A stretch of 64,000 bases of DNA from JACRLW01 sp050181465 (GTDB lineage: Bacteria; Planctomycetota; UBA1135; UBA2386), in assembly GCA_050181465.1 (NCBI GenBank), contig JBFXDD010000002.1, positions 62,001 through 126,000 on the forward strand, given 5' to 3'. This document shows, piece by piece, positions 17,199 through 25,497 of this stretch. Position 1 is the first letter of the stretch. Each line of letters begins with the position of its first letter. A model generated the notes under the pieces. It did not search any database, was not told the origin of the DNA, and saw only the letters and a list, made by a program, of their open reading frames with translations. The translations under genes and the position numbers were made by a program.

Positions 17199-17446
17199 TC
17201 CTGGCCGCGGCGACGGCGGGGCTTGCGGGTGGCCGGCCGCGTCTGCCGATACATCGCTTGTGTCGTCGATCCCCAGGGCCCAAGTTCGCATATCGCCCCG
17301 ATGTAGTGCTCTTTCCGCCGGAGAGAGTGCGGGCGTCGGTCGTAAATCCGATCCTCGCAAAGGCTTCGGATCGCTCTGCGACGCCGTGCGACGGCGCGCT
17401 GCGCGTGCTAGACTCCTCTCGCAGCTCTGACTCGGCACCTTGAGCG

Positions 17447-19021
17447 ATGAAAATCCAGCTCGTTCACCCACCGGTCTACATCAACAAGAACGGGTTGACC
17501 GCGCTTCGGCCGAGCCTCCCCCTCGGGCTCGCCTACATCGCCGCCGTGCTTCGCAACGACGGCCATGAGGTCGATGTCATCGACGCCCTCGGCGCGGCGC
17601 CGAACCAGACGGTTCAGGACGGCGACATCTGGCGCATCGGACTCTCGACCGACGAGGTGGTCGAGCTCATCGATCCGAACACCAAGGCGATCGGCGTCAC
17701 CAGCATGTGGAGCTACGCATGGCCGATCGTGCGCGAACTCCTGCACAAGCTGAAGGCGCGCTGGCCGGACAAGCCGATCGTCTGCGGCGGCGAACACTTC
17801 ACCGCGGTGACCGACCTGTCGATGGCCGAAGCGCCGATCGATTACATCGTGCAAGGGGAAGGCGAAGAGACTGCGATCGCGCTGTTCCGCGCGCTCGAGG
17901 TCGGTCTGGATGTGTCGGTGATTCCCGGCGTCGCGTGGCGCGCGCCGGACGGCACGATCAAGAAGAACCCGCGGCGCGATCGCATCCGCAACATTGACGA
18001 GATCCCGTGGCCGGCATGGGATCTCTTCGACGTCAAGGCCTACGACGACAACCGCCTCGTCACCGGCATCTACTACGGTGTCACGGTGCCGATCCTCGCG
18101 ACGCGTGGGTGCCCGTACCAGTGCACGTATTGCTCGTCACCGGGAATGTGGACGACGCGCTGGTTCGCGCGAACGCCCAAGGAAGTCGCCGACGAGATCC
18201 AGCACTACCACGAGACCTACGGCGCCAAGAACTTCCCCTTCCAGGACCTCACCGCGATCCTCAAGCGCGAGTGGGTGGTGGAGTTCACCAAGGAGATTCT
18301 CGATCGCAAGCTCGCGATCACCTGGCAGCTCCCCGCCGGAACGCGTTCCGAGATCATCGACGACGAAGTGGCGAGTCTCCTGGTGCAGTCGGGCTGTCGC
18401 TCGATCAATCTCGCGCCCGAGTCGGGCTCCGAGCGCACGCGCAAGCACATGAAGAAGATGATCACCGACGAGAAGCTGTTCCGTGCGGCGCGCGCCGCGG
18501 TGCGGAACAAGCTGAACGTCGGCATCTTCTTGGTGCTCGGCTATCCGACCGATGAACCGATCGACATGCGCGCGACGGCACGCATGGTGCGCAAGCTCGC
18601 GCGCGTCGGTGTCGACGACGTCTCCGCCGGCTTCTTCTTCCCGCTGCCGAATACCGAGATCTACCGCGAACTCGAGAAAGACGGCAAGGTGAAGCTGAAC
18701 GACGACTTCCTCAAGTTGCCGATCTACGTCCACAACAAGTTCATGTCGCCGGAGCGGAACTACAATCCGCACATGACGGCGAAGCAGATGACGCGGTGGA
18801 AGTACTGGATCGTCGCCAACTTCTACTTCACCAACTTCCTGTTCCACCCGGGCAAGGTGTTCCGCATCTTCTGGAACTTCCTGCGCGGCAAAGAGACCTC
18901 GAAGATGGAGTCGTTCCTGCAGGAGACCAAGCGCAAGTTCTCGCTCAAGAAGCGAAGTGCTGCGCCCGGCGCGACACCGAAGGTTCCCGGTGTCGTCGGG
19001 GCATCCTCGCGCTCGGCATGA
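17447..19021 (+). CDS. B12-binding radical SAM enzyme
   Basis: 524 residues from ATG 17447. The N-terminal cobalamin-binding Rossmann domain (1-150) starts MKIQLVHPPVY and has YIAAVLRNDGHEVDVIDA and IVQGEGEETAIALF. The radical SAM core (about 200-420) has ATRGCPYQCTYCSSP with the CxxxCxxC cluster motif and IFLVLGYPTDEP. A hydrophobic, aromatic segment near the C-terminus (WIVANFYFTNFLFHP) is typical of members acting on membrane or lipid substrates; the end is basic. Such enzymes methylate or cyclise unreactive carbons; the substrate is not evident. A TAGACT hexamer at 17409-17414 may be its -10. The 248-bp gap before it holds nothing else I can name. Confidence 0.88.
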   Translation: MKIQLVHPPVYINKNGLTALRPSLPLGLAYIAAVLRNDGHEVDVIDALGAAPNQTVQDGDIWRIGLSTDEVVELIDPNTKAIGVTSMWSYAWPIVRELLHKLKARWPDKPIVCGGEHFTAVTDLSMAEAPIDYIVQGEGEETAIALFRALEVGLDVSVIPGVAWRAPDGTIKKNPRRDRIRNIDEIPWPAWDLFDVKAYDDNRLVTGIYYGVTVPILATRGCPYQCTYCSSPGMWTTRWFARTPKEVADEIQHYHETYGAKNFPFQDLTAILKREWVVEFTKEILDRKLAITWQLPAGTRSEIIDDEVASLLVQSGCRSINLAPESGSERTRKHMKKMITDEKLFRAARAAVRNKLNVGIFLVLGYPTDEPIDMRATARMVRKLARVGVDDVSAGFFFPLPNTEIYRELEKDGKVKLNDDFLKLPIYVHNKFMSPERNYNPHMTAKQMTRWKYWIVANFYFTNFLFHPGKVFRIFWNFLRGKETSKMESFLQETKRKFSLKKRSAAPGATPKVPGVVGASSRSA

Positions 19022-19073
19022 GCGTCGCGTCGCGATGCGGCACGCGACACGGTGATCCGCTCGCGCGCGCGGA

Positions 19074-20267
19074 TCAGCGCTGTTCGAGCGCGTCGCGCAG
19101 GTGATCGAGTTGAATCGATGCGGCGCGGTCGCCGCCCAGGTGCGTCGCAGCCCATTCCCGGGCCGAGCGTCCGGCGTGGGCAGCGTGGTTCGGATCGCCG
19201 AGCAAGGCGATCGCTAGCGCCGCGAGACCATCGTCGTCGTTCGCGCGGGCAACTGCCGGCGGCGCCGCGTCGATGCCGGTCATGCCGAGATCGTTGCCGA
19301 TCACCGGCAGCCCGTAGCCCAGCGCGGTCCATGCCTTGACGCGGGTCCCGCCGCCCGACCACAGCGCGGCGAACATCGCCCGGCACTGCCGCATGGTGAG
19401 GAAGAGGTCGTCGACTTCGCCGAGGACCCGCACACCCTCGATCTGCTCCAGGCGCGTGATCTCACTCTGCGCATTGGCCCCCGCGATCCACAGTTCGGCC
19501 TGCGACTGGCTCGCCCGAACCCGCGGCCAAATGGTGTGAGCCAGGCGATGGGCGGCCTCGACGTTGGGGTGATGACGGAAGTTGCCGAGGAACAGGAGTC
19601 GCGGTGGGGCGAGTTCCGGGTGGACGACTTCGGTCGGCAGTGGGATCGCCATCGGCCGCACGCGCGCGGCGACCCCGTGGCTGGACAGCAGCCGTCGGGC
19701 GTCGGAATCGGTGAGGGTCTGGACCAAGTCCGCGCGTCGATACACGTCCTTGAAGTAGCGCACCCAATTCGCGGCTTCGATACGCGCCCCGAAGTGACCG
19801 AGCGGGAGTCGGGCCGGGATCGAGTCGCCGCCTTCATGGTCGGTGAGCACCCTCAAGGGGCCGCGGCGCGGGCCCGGGGCGAGGTAGCTGCCCATGGTGA
19901 CCATCTCCGCCAGGACCGCGTCCGGCACACCGTCCTTCAATCGCCTCGCGAGCGCGCGGCGGAACCGCGCCGACTGCAGTTTCGCAACCGCGAGGGGCAG
20001 GCGCTGGCGAAAGGCCCGGTCGGCCAGCGTGGCCGCGGAGCGCGGCCCGCGTGCGCGGCTGCCGGCAAAGGGCGGCGGTACCAGGGTGACCCGGGTCAGG
20101 CCAGCGGGCGCGTCGCTCGACCGCTGTGCGTCCGCCTCCGTGGCGAAGCTCAGCAGTTCTACTTCCGCCCGACGCGCGAGGCCGCCGAGCAGGGTGTGTA
20201 GGTAGACCGCGCCGCCGTGCCGAGAGCCGGCCAGCGGGAGGAATGCGGTGAGGACGAGAATGCGCAC
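19074..20267 (-). CDS. Group 1 (GT4-like) glycosyltransferase
   Basis: 397 residues from GTG 20267, chosen because the protein then starts VRILVLTAFLPLAGSRHGG, the standard first strand of GT-B enzymes. The C-terminal nucleotide-sugar domain has LLFLGNFRHHPNVEAAHRL, then GGTRVKAWTALGYGLPVIGN, GIDA and a helical end. The usual acidic residue of the EAMA-type motif is replaced (here WTALGYG), so activity should be checked. The nearest described relatives would be sugar transferases with the 'nonredundant' glycosyltransferase GT4/PslH pattern. Donor and acceptor are unknown. It is alone and divergent from the HEAT gene. Confidence 0.82.
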   Translation of the reverse strand: MRILVLTAFLPLAGSRHGGAVYLHTLLGGLARRAEVELLSFATEADAQRSSDAPAGLTRVTLVPPPFAGSRARGPRSAATLADRAFRQRLPLAVAKLQSARFRRALARRLKDGVPDAVLAEMVTMGSYLAPGPRRGPLRVLTDHEGGDSIPARLPLGHFGARIEAANWVRYFKDVYRRADLVQTLTDSDARRLLSSHGVAARVRPMAIPLPTEVVHPELAPPRLLFLGNFRHHPNVEAAHRLAHTIWPRVRASQSQAELWIAGANAQSEITRLEQIEGVRVLGEVDDLFLTMRQCRAMFAALWSGGGTRVKAWTALGYGLPVIGNDLGMTGIDAAPPAVARANDDDGLAALAIALLGDPNHAAHAGRSAREWAATHLGGDRAASIQLDHLRDALEQR

Positions 20268-20597
20268 GTTCGGGTCGCCCGGGTCAGCGTCGTCCGCATC
20301 GTCGCGATGCGGCGCGACGGAACAAGTTTTCCACTTCGTCCACACTGGCGGTGGAAAAATCTAAGCCTTTTGATGGCATGGGATTCCGACGGCTGCGGGG
20401 AGAGTTCTACACCGAGAATCTCCTGACTTCACGGTTGCGGAGGGCAATCCCGGAGCGATAATCCGCGCCGCTGCACCGGACCTGGTTCCGCGTGCGTTGC
20501 TGCCGAGAGGTCAGTTTCCGGCGACGCGGGCGATCCCCTGGGTTCGAGGCGAGAGACGCTTCTTCCTTTCCGGTTCCGTGCCGGCGCGACGCCCGTC
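20268..20597 (+). other. 330-bp intergenic region between divergent genes
   Basis: It separates the glycosyltransferase (minus) from the HEAT gene (plus). It holds an AT-rich inverted repeat, TTTTCCAC (20327-20334) and GTGGAAAA (20351-20358), which may be a regulator site, and the promoter listed at 20435-20462. I see no further gene. Confidence 0.5.
20435..20462 (+). promoter_or_regulatory. Candidate promoter of the HEAT-repeat gene
   Basis: TTGCGG (20435-20440) and GATAAT (20457-20462) are 16 bp apart. The leader to ATG 20598 would be about 130 nt. Confidence 0.4.
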
Positions 20598-22196
20598 ATG
20601 AATGACACGCTCCGATCCCTCGTGGCAATCCTCGACCAGGACAAGCCGGCGGAGTTGAAGATCGCCGTCGCCCAGGTGCTGGGCGAACTGGCTCCCCAGG
20701 ATCCCAGCGTGGTGCGGGGGCTGGCGGCGCTGACCACCAACGGTCAGGACTACCTGGTTCGCCCGGCCCTCCTCGCGCTCGGCCGGATCGCGAACCCGGC
20801 GGCGATGGCGGTGCTGATCGGTCACCTCGACGGTCGCCATGCCGACCTCGCAGCGCACGCCCTGAGGGAGATCGGTCCGACGGTCGCGGCAGAAATGGAA
20901 GTGGTGTTCGCCTCGGCGCCGCCGGAGTCCCGGCTGCGGATGCTCGGGATCCTCGGTGCCTGTAAGACCGCCAAGGCCGCGGCAGTCCTCGAGCAGGCCC
21001 TGCTCGATCCTTCGCTGGCGCGACGCGCCGCGGACGTCCTGGCGAACGAGGTCCTCGAGCACCTCGATGCACGCTCGCAAAAGGCCTTGCTCGGCCGCCT
21101 GAACAAGGCGCTCGACGGCGATGTCTCGCTGGAGACCCGGGCGGCGGCGCTGGCGGTGCTGGCGAAGTTGGACCCCGCGGGAACCCGCGGACTCCTCGTC
21201 GAGCACGCCAGCACAGGTCACCCGACTCTGGTTCGCAGTGCCGCGATCCGGGCCCTGCACGGCATCAAGCTGACTCCGACCCAGGCGCTCGGTCTGCTGG
21301 CTTTGGTGTCCGAACCCGACGCCCAAAACATCGCCGAACCCGCCGCCGAGTTGCTGCGCGGCTTCGCCGGTTGGACCGACAAGGCGATCCCGATCGTTCG
21401 CAAGCTGTTGGACTCGCCGAGCCCCAATCTTCGTCGCTTCGCGATCGAGTGCCTTCGTCACGTCTCAGATGCCGAGGTCGTGAAGCCCTTGCTCGCGATC
21501 CTCCATCAATCCAACGGCGAACTCGCCACGGCAGCCAGCGAAGCATTGGCGCACAACCCGAGCGCGCGCGAGCCGATGTTGCGCGCCTTCCTCGCGGAGC
21601 GGGAAGTGCACGCTGCGACCCGCATGCTCACGCCACTGGCGCGGTTGATGCACGATGTGGACGACAAGGCTCTCGAATCGCTGGTGGAGCGGGGCACCAA
21701 GGCGCTCATTGCGCAAGACGCGCAGGGTGAGCGCGTGCTCGAACTGGTCGTGCGTGCCGCTCCGGAACGGGGTGCGAAGCTCATCGTCGAGCGAGCGACC
21801 AAGCTGCGTCGCCAGAAGAAGTTCACCGAAGCGGTCGCGCTGCTCGCATTCCTCGCGCACGCGCGCCGGCTCGACGGTGAAGGGCGCTTCCAGCTCGCCG
21901 TCACCAAGCTGCTGATCGACGAGGCGCGACCGCGTGGTGAAGACGACCGCGCGGGCGACGCGACGATGGGGCACTTCACGATCCTCGTCCGCGAAGGTTT
22001 CCCTGTGCTGACGCGGTTGTGCGAAGAGTCCGCGCTCTCGCCAGAGGCGCTGTTGCGCATCGGGCAGCACTTCACGGCTTCGGTGAGCGAAGAACGTCGC
22101 TTCGGTCTGGAACTCCTGCAGCACCTCGCACAGAAGTTCGGCAAGCGTCGGGCCGGCGAAGAGGCGAAGGTGACTCTTCGCGCCGAAGGCTACTGA
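20598..22196 (+). CDS. Cytoplasmic HEAT-repeat protein
   Basis: 532 residues from ATG 20598, with no signal peptide or membrane segment. Nearly the whole length consists of paired helices of about 30-35 residues typical of HEAT/PBS-lyase repeats, for example LVRPALLALGRIANPAAM, LRMLGILGACKTAKAA, LVRSAAIRALHGIKL and LRRFAIECLRHVSD. The last 150 residues are helical but less regular. Such solenoids are protein-binding scaffolds; no partner is visible. Its 3' end overlaps the convergent psd gene by 7 bp. Confidence 0.85.
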   Translation: MNDTLRSLVAILDQDKPAELKIAVAQVLGELAPQDPSVVRGLAALTTNGQDYLVRPALLALGRIANPAAMAVLIGHLDGRHADLAAHALREIGPTVAAEMEVVFASAPPESRLRMLGILGACKTAKAAAVLEQALLDPSLARRAADVLANEVLEHLDARSQKALLGRLNKALDGDVSLETRAAALAVLAKLDPAGTRGLLVEHASTGHPTLVRSAAIRALHGIKLTPTQALGLLALVSEPDAQNIAEPAAELLRGFAGWTDKAIPIVRKLLDSPSPNLRRFAIECLRHVSDAEVVKPLLAILHQSNGELATAASEALAHNPSAREPMLRAFLAEREVHAATRMLTPLARLMHDVDDKALESLVERGTKALIAQDAQGERVLELVVRAAPERGAKLIVERATKLRRQKKFTEAVALLAFLAHARRLDGEGRFQLAVTKLLIDEARPRGEDDRAGDATMGHFTILVREGFPVLTRLCEESALSPEALLRIGQHFTASVSEERRFGLELLQHLAQKFGKRRAGEEAKVTLRAEGY

Positions 22197-22981
22197 TTCG
22201 GCGACGACGTCGCATCGCCACCCATCCAGACTCGATGCTCGGGTGGGAGAGCGGCGAAGGAGTGAGTGCCGCGGGCGATGAGGCTCACGGTTGTGGAGCC
22301 GAATCCGAATCGACCGACTTCGTCACCGGCGCGAAGCTCCTGGCCGACGTGCACGGATTGGTGGATGGCGCCGACATTGAGCGCGCCGACCATCACGAGC
22401 GCTCCGCGTCGACCGTCGGCTGCGCGCAGCGTGAACACCACTCGTGCGTTGCGCACGAACAGTCGGTCGATCGACCCGACGGCACCCGGGTTGACCGGAA
22501 ACAGCGTTCCTCGAATCGAACGGATGCTCACGACGACACCCGCGAAGGGGGCGTGCACCCGATGGTAGTCGCCCGGTGCCAGGTAGATCGTCGACTGCGA
22601 GCCGTCGGCGACCTCCGCGGCCAGGGTCTCGTCCATCAGCAGTTCGGCGACCGAGTAGTCACGACCCTTGACCTGTTGGATCCGCCCCGCGGCGATCGGT
22701 CCGGCGGTCACGATCCGACCATCGTTCGCATGCACCAAGGGTGATTCGGCGATCGCTCGGCTGCCCGGGCGAAGTCCGCGCTGGAAGAACTCATCCAGGC
22801 AGCGAAAGTCGGTGAGCGCCCCATCCACTTCGGCGAGATTCGCGCCGTAACGCGCGGCGAAGCGCCGATACAGGCCGGCGCGCCACGCGGTGGGGATCGG
22901 TCGTCGGGTCAGCCAGCCGGTCGTCTTCGAGAGCGCGAACTTCGGCAACGCGGTCAGGAGCAGTCGGCGGAGCTGGCCCAC
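22190..22981 (-). CDS. psd: Phosphatidylserine decarboxylase proenzyme
   Basis: 263 residues from GTG 22981; the frame is open further upstream but overlaps the divergent gene, and the family starts close to this GTG. Signatures are LDEFFQRGLRPGSR, HANDGRIV, the active-site STIYLAPGDYHRVHAP, and near the C-terminus GFGSTTVSL, the GS-T site where the proenzyme cleaves itself to form the pyruvoyl group. It converts phosphatidylserine to phosphatidylethanolamine at the membrane. No pssA lies beside it. The 3' end overlaps the HEAT gene. Confidence 0.92.
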   Translation of the reverse strand: MGQLRRLLLTALPKFALSKTTGWLTRRPIPTAWRAGLYRRFAARYGANLAEVDGALTDFRCLDEFFQRGLRPGSRAIAESPLVHANDGRIVTAGPIAAGRIQQVKGRDYSVAELLMDETLAAEVADGSQSTIYLAPGDYHRVHAPFAGVVVSIRSIRGTLFPVNPGAVGSIDRLFVRNARVVFTLRAADGRRGALVMVGALNVGAIHQSVHVGQELRAGDEVGRFGFGSTTVSLIARGTHSFAALPPEHRVWMGGDATSSPNQ

Positions 22982-23052
22982 GGCGACATTCTGCCGTGTG
23001 ATGCGCTCTCGTGCGCTCGACTTCTGCGAGGGGTTGGGTGACGATCCGAACC

Positions 23053-23439
23053 ATGCGCACGAGGTTTCGGATCGTCTTCGTCGTGGTCGCGACGGCGTTG
23101 GCCGGTTGCGAACGAGCCGCCCAGGCTCGCAGCGCGGACGAGGCCGTGTTCGAGCTGGGCGGCGATGCGAAGCCGCTGAGCGAATGGCTCGCGACGGCAC
23201 GAAAGCGGCAACAGGCGTCCACACGCATCGAAGCTCCCCTCTTGTCGTTGCCGACCCCCAAGCTGCCCGTGCGCGTGCGGATCGCTCGTCTCGAGCCCGG
23301 CGAGACGCTCAGCGACCTGTGTCGACGGGAACTCGCGGATGCCAATGCCTGGCGAAAGGTCGCCGAGTTCAACGGCTGGTCCGAGGCCGATCTGCGGCGG
23401 CTCTCCGTGGGCACCGAGGTGCGCCTTCCTGTGGACTGA
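23053..23439 (+). CDS. Small LysM-domain lipoprotein
   Basis: 128 residues from ATG 23053. The signal peptide ends in a lipobox (ATALAGC), so the mature protein is a lipoprotein of the cell envelope. Residues about 75-128 (LEPGETLSDLCRRELADA, FNGWSEADLRRLSVGTEV) fit a LysM peptidoglycan-binding module. It is the first of three same-strand genes, with a 54-bp gap to the next. It starts about 70 bp from the divergent psd gene. Confidence 0.75.
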   Translation: MRTRFRIVFVVVATALAGCERAAQARSADEAVFELGGDAKPLSEWLATARKRQQASTRIEAPLLSLPTPKLPVRVRIARLEPGETLSDLCRRELADANAWRKVAEFNGWSEADLRRLSVGTEVRLPVD

Positions 23440-23493
23440 CGCGCGCCGTTTCGGTCGACGACCGGTGGATCGCAATCTTTACTTCTCTTTGCC

Positions 23494-24216
23494 ATGACGG
23501 ACTTCCCTACCTGCTCGCCCCGACTCGCGCTGTTCGTCCTCTCTTCGCTGTTGTGGTCCTGCGGGGGGGCACCCCCGACGCAAGCCGCGCGTGAGGAGTC
23601 CAGTGTCAAGCCCGGCATCAACCAACAGTTCCTCGAGGCGAAGGATGCCGCGAGCTTCGCGCAACGATTCGAGACCGAGAGCCGCGAGATCTTCTCGCAG
23701 CGCGATCAGATCGTGGCCGCGATCGGGTTGAAGCCGGGACAGTCGGTGGCGGACGTCGGTGCCGGCACCGGGTTGTTCCTCGAATCCTTCGCGACCGCCG
23801 TGGGGAGCAGCGGAAAGGTGTATGCGGTCGATCTCGCTCCGGCGATGGTGGCGTGGATCGGGCAGCGCATTCGCAAGGAGGGCTGGACCAACGTCTCCCC
23901 CGTGCGCTGCTCGGAGCGCTCGGTGGAACTGCCGCCGGACTCGGTCGATGTGATGTTCGTCTGCGACACCTACCATCACTTCGAGTACCCGCAGAGCACG
24001 CTCGCGACGATGTTCGCTGCGCTGCGATCCGGCGGAGAGCTGGTGATCGTCGACTTCCATCGCATCGAGGGAACGACGCGAACGTGGATCCTCGAGCATG
24101 TGCGTGCCGGTGAGGACGTCGTTCGCCGTGAGATCGAGACGGCCGGTTTCCAGTTCGTCGAATCCCGTCACGATCTCCTGGTCGAGAACTGGTTCGCCCG
24201 TTACCGCAAGCCGTGA
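23494..24216 (+). CDS. SAM-dependent methyltransferase-like protein with lipoprotein signal
   Basis: 240 residues from ATG 23494. It begins with a signal peptide ending in LLWSCGG, which looks like a lipobox. The rest is a class I methyltransferase fold: VADVGAGTGLFLESFA (SAM motif I), VYAVDLAPAMVAWI, VDVMFVCDTYHHFEYP and a final VESRHDLL.ENWFARYRK strand. A methyltransferase outside the cytoplasm would lack an obvious SAM supply. Comparable predicted secreted methyltransferases exist, but their substrates are poorly known. The stop overlaps the GTG of the next gene (GTGA). Confidence 0.8.
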   Translation: MTDFPTCSPRLALFVLSSLLWSCGGAPPTQAAREESSVKPGINQQFLEAKDAASFAQRFETESREIFSQRDQIVAAIGLKPGQSVADVGAGTGLFLESFATAVGSSGKVYAVDLAPAMVAWIGQRIRKEGWTNVSPVRCSERSVELPPDSVDVMFVCDTYHHFEYPQSTLATMFAALRSGGELVIVDFHRIEGTTRTWILEHVRAGEDVVRREIETAGFQFVESRHDLLVENWFARYRKP

Positions 24217-24986
24217 CCGTTCGCGGCGGACTCCTCTGCCGCGTTGCGCGCGATCCGCGGTGGCTGTCGAACTCCTTTCTCGTCGCCGATCGGATCGGCG
24301 GTCGCGCCGTGCTGGTGGACAGCGGCGGGCCGACCGAGGAGATCGAGGCTGCGATCGCAGCGTGGCGAGTCCGGCTGGAGTTGGTGTTGTGCACGCACCA
24401 TCACGCCGACCACGTCGCGCACAACGAACACTATCGACGACAGCACGGCGCGTGTGTTTGTGCGCACGCCTTCGAAGCTGCGCGGATGACCGGCGACGTC
24501 GTCGCGGTCGAAGATGGCGCGGATTGGACGGTGGGCGATCTCCGCGTGGCGGCTCGCGCGGCTCCCGGACACACGCAAGGTCAGTTCCTCTTTCTCGTCG
24601 GTCGGGGGAGCGGCTCACGCGAGTTGTTCTCCGGGGATACCCTCTTTCGCGGTTCGGTGGGCGGCACCCGCGCGGCGGGACACGGCACCTTCGAACAACT
24701 GCGTGAGTCGATCCTGAAGCTCTTCGAAGACTTGCCGAGTGACACGCGCGTGCATCCCGGTCACATGGACGACACGACCCTCGGCGCCGAACGAGAATCG
24801 AATCCCTTCGTCCAGTTGTGGACCAACGCGCGCACACCGACTGCGATCGATTGCATGGCACTTGGGACGCCTGCAGTCTTGGAGGGACGGTTCCGCGACT
24901 ACGACGACGGCACCAAGTGCCAGGTGCGCTACTTCGACGGCTCGCGCGACATCGTTCCCGGCTCCCGCGTCACCGCTCGGCTCTAG
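24213..24986 (+). CDS. Metallo-beta-lactamase-fold hydrolase (glyoxalase II-like)
   Basis: 257 residues from GTG 24213, overlapping the preceding stop. It has the metal site THHHADHVAHN (HxHxDH), then APGHTQGQFLF, FSGDTLFRGSVGG and VHPGHMDDTT, the four conserved blocks of the family. It is likely a cytosolic thioester or lactone hydrolase of the hydroxyacylglutathione hydrolase type. The stop TAG at 24984-24986 is the first three bases of the repeat element that follows. Confidence 0.87.
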   Translation: MTVRGGLLCRVARDPRWLSNSFLVADRIGGRAVLVDSGGPTEEIEAAIAAWRVRLELVLCTHHHADHVAHNEHYRRQHGACVCAHAFEAARMTGDVVAVEDGADWTVGDLRVAARAAPGHTQGQFLFLVGRGSGSRELFSGDTLFRGSVGGTRAAGHGTFEQLRESILKLFEDLPSDTRVHPGHMDDTTLGAERESNPFVQLWTNARTPTAIDCMALGTPAVLEGRFRDYDDGTKCQVRYFDGSRDIVPGSRVTARL

Positions 24987-25166
24987 CCCGAACCATGCGT
25001 GAACGTCTGCTGCGATCGCCACAAGTCGCGCCCAGCGGCGTCGCTACGACGGCTCCTCCCTGGCAGCGTAGCTACAGCTACGCTTCGGTCGTCGACCGTC
25101 ATAGCTCCTTGCTGGGCATCGACCTGTGTCGATCTCGCGACGACGTTCACGAACAATCCGGGCTAG
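24984..25166 (+). repeat. 183-bp inverted-repeat element, copy 3a (orientation A)
   Basis: A full-length copy and the first unit of a tandem array. It supplies the stop codon of the preceding hydrolase gene. Inside is the near-perfect palindrome AGCGTAGCTACAGCTACGCT. The last TAG is shared with unit 3b. Confidence 0.92.
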
Positions 25167-25290
25167 CCCGGAATGCTCGTGAACGTCTGCTGCGATCGCC
25201 ACAAGTCGCGCCCAGCGGCGTCGCTACGACGGCTCCTCCCTGGCAGCGTAGCTACAGCTACGCTTCGGTCGTCGACCGTCATAGCTCCTT
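25164..25290 (+). repeat. Inverted-repeat element, copy 3b (interrupted by the assembly gap)
   Basis: Almost identical to the first 127 bp of copy 3a, apart from the variable bases after the terminal TAGCCCG; it runs into ten unknown bases. The gap probably reflects repeat collapse, so the true number of tandem units is unknown. Confidence 0.9.
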
Positions 25291-25300
25291 NNNNNNNNNN
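25291..25300. other. Assembly gap (ten N)
   Basis: The run of unknown bases sits inside the tandem repeat array; ten N may be a placeholder of arbitrary length. Confidence 0.99.
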
Positions 25301-25483
25301 TAGCCCGGAATGCTCGTGAACGTCTGCTGCGATCGCCACAAGTCGCGCCCAGCGGCGTCGCTACGACGGCTCCTCCCTGGCAGCGTAGCTACAGCTACGC
25401 TTCGGTCGTCGACCGTCATAGCTCCTTCCTGGGCATCGACCTGTGTCGATCTCGCGACGACGTTCACGAACAATCCGGGCTAG
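25301..25483 (+). repeat. 183-bp inverted-repeat element, copy 3c (orientation A)
   Basis: A complete reference copy running from TAGCCCGGAA to TCCGGGCTAG, with arms matching over about 24 bp and a centre containing the palindrome AGCGTAGCTACAGCTACGCT and the hairpin CGGTCGTCGACCG. It ends 15 bp from the stop of the ELWxxDGT gene. Confidence 0.95.
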
Positions 25484-25497
25484 TCAACGCGCAGCGA

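Noticed and set aside
20320..20360. DnaA-box cluster or replication origin around TTTTCCAC/GTGGAAAA
   Set aside because: The nine-mers only partly match DnaA boxes and no dnaA, dnaN or AT-rich unwinding region is present.
24984..25483. CRISPR array
   Set aside because: The units are 183 bp, identical over their whole length and joined without spacers; no cas genes are near.
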